DNA of 14,946 bases, taken from contig CALBNS010000031.1 in NCBI GenBank assembly GCA_937896665.1, positions 1 to 14,946 of the forward strand, written 5' to 3'. Made by a program: the position numbers and the translations under genes. Every line of letters begins with the position of its first letter. The first letter of the stretch is position 1. Positions 14,946-14,946 of the stretch are shown piece by piece. The notes under the pieces were generated by a model. The model made no database searches. It saw only the letters and a list, made by a program, of their open reading frames with translations, and was not told the origin of the DNA. The DNA is from an uncultured Clostridia bacterium (GTDB lineage: Bacteria; Bacillota; Clostridia; Lachnospirales; Lachnospiraceae).

Positions 14946-14946
14946 T

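Overview
The window looks like a stretch of chromosome from a low-to-mid GC Gram-positive Firmicute, most likely a gut-type Clostridia (Lachnospiraceae-like). The reasons are AGGAGG-type ribosome binding sites, TTGnnn-N17-TATAAT/TACAGT-like promoters, sortase substrates with LPXTG-type signals, and an N-terminal export signal of the type ending in YALMLPALT that is common on clostridial and streptococcal giant adhesins. No species can be named from the sequence alone.

Almost the whole window is one minus-strand sortase-assembled pilus island, read from right to left. An upstream partial ORF of unknown function (about 14945-14757) is followed by a 372-bp control region with a perfect 7+3+7 palindrome, a 16-bp imperfect direct repeat and a good promoter (14648-14676). 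Then come a small XRE-type regulator (14079-14384), a type I signal peptidase with an intact Ser/Lys dyad (13425-14024), a giant 2927-residue LPHTG-anchored tip-type adhesin (4521-13304), a possible internal promoter, the major pilin (LPSTG, 2759-4405), a hairpin, a class C sortase with a DP lid (1814-2674), a short LPQTG minor/basal pilin that overlaps it by 17 bp (1117-1830), and a second, smaller sortase of another class (115-693). A 3' end of a plus-strand gene (to base 74) converges on the island and marks its left edge.

Gene order and gene content (regulator, signal peptidase, large ancillary adhesin, backbone pilin, class C sortase, short basal pilin) resemble the streptococcal FCT pilus regions, in a different host lineage and with a far larger adhesin. 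The likely division of labour is as follows: the signal peptidase processes the precursors, the class C sortase joins backbone pilins through lysine isopeptide bonds and adds the tip and basal subunits, and the second sortase (or a housekeeping sortase elsewhere) fixes the fibre to the wall. The CnaB-like domains of the pilins are expected to carry internal isopeptide bonds.

The most unusual points are the tip protein's N-terminal array of five His/Cys motifs followed by a CHAP-like domain that keeps its Cys but has Gln at the expected His position; two ricin-like beta-trefoil segments in its middle; and a large insertion inside a SpaA/CnaB domain. Another is a 5' fragment of a group II (probably class IIC) intron lying between the minor pilin and the last sortase gene, with no sign of the intron's reverse transcriptase or domain V.
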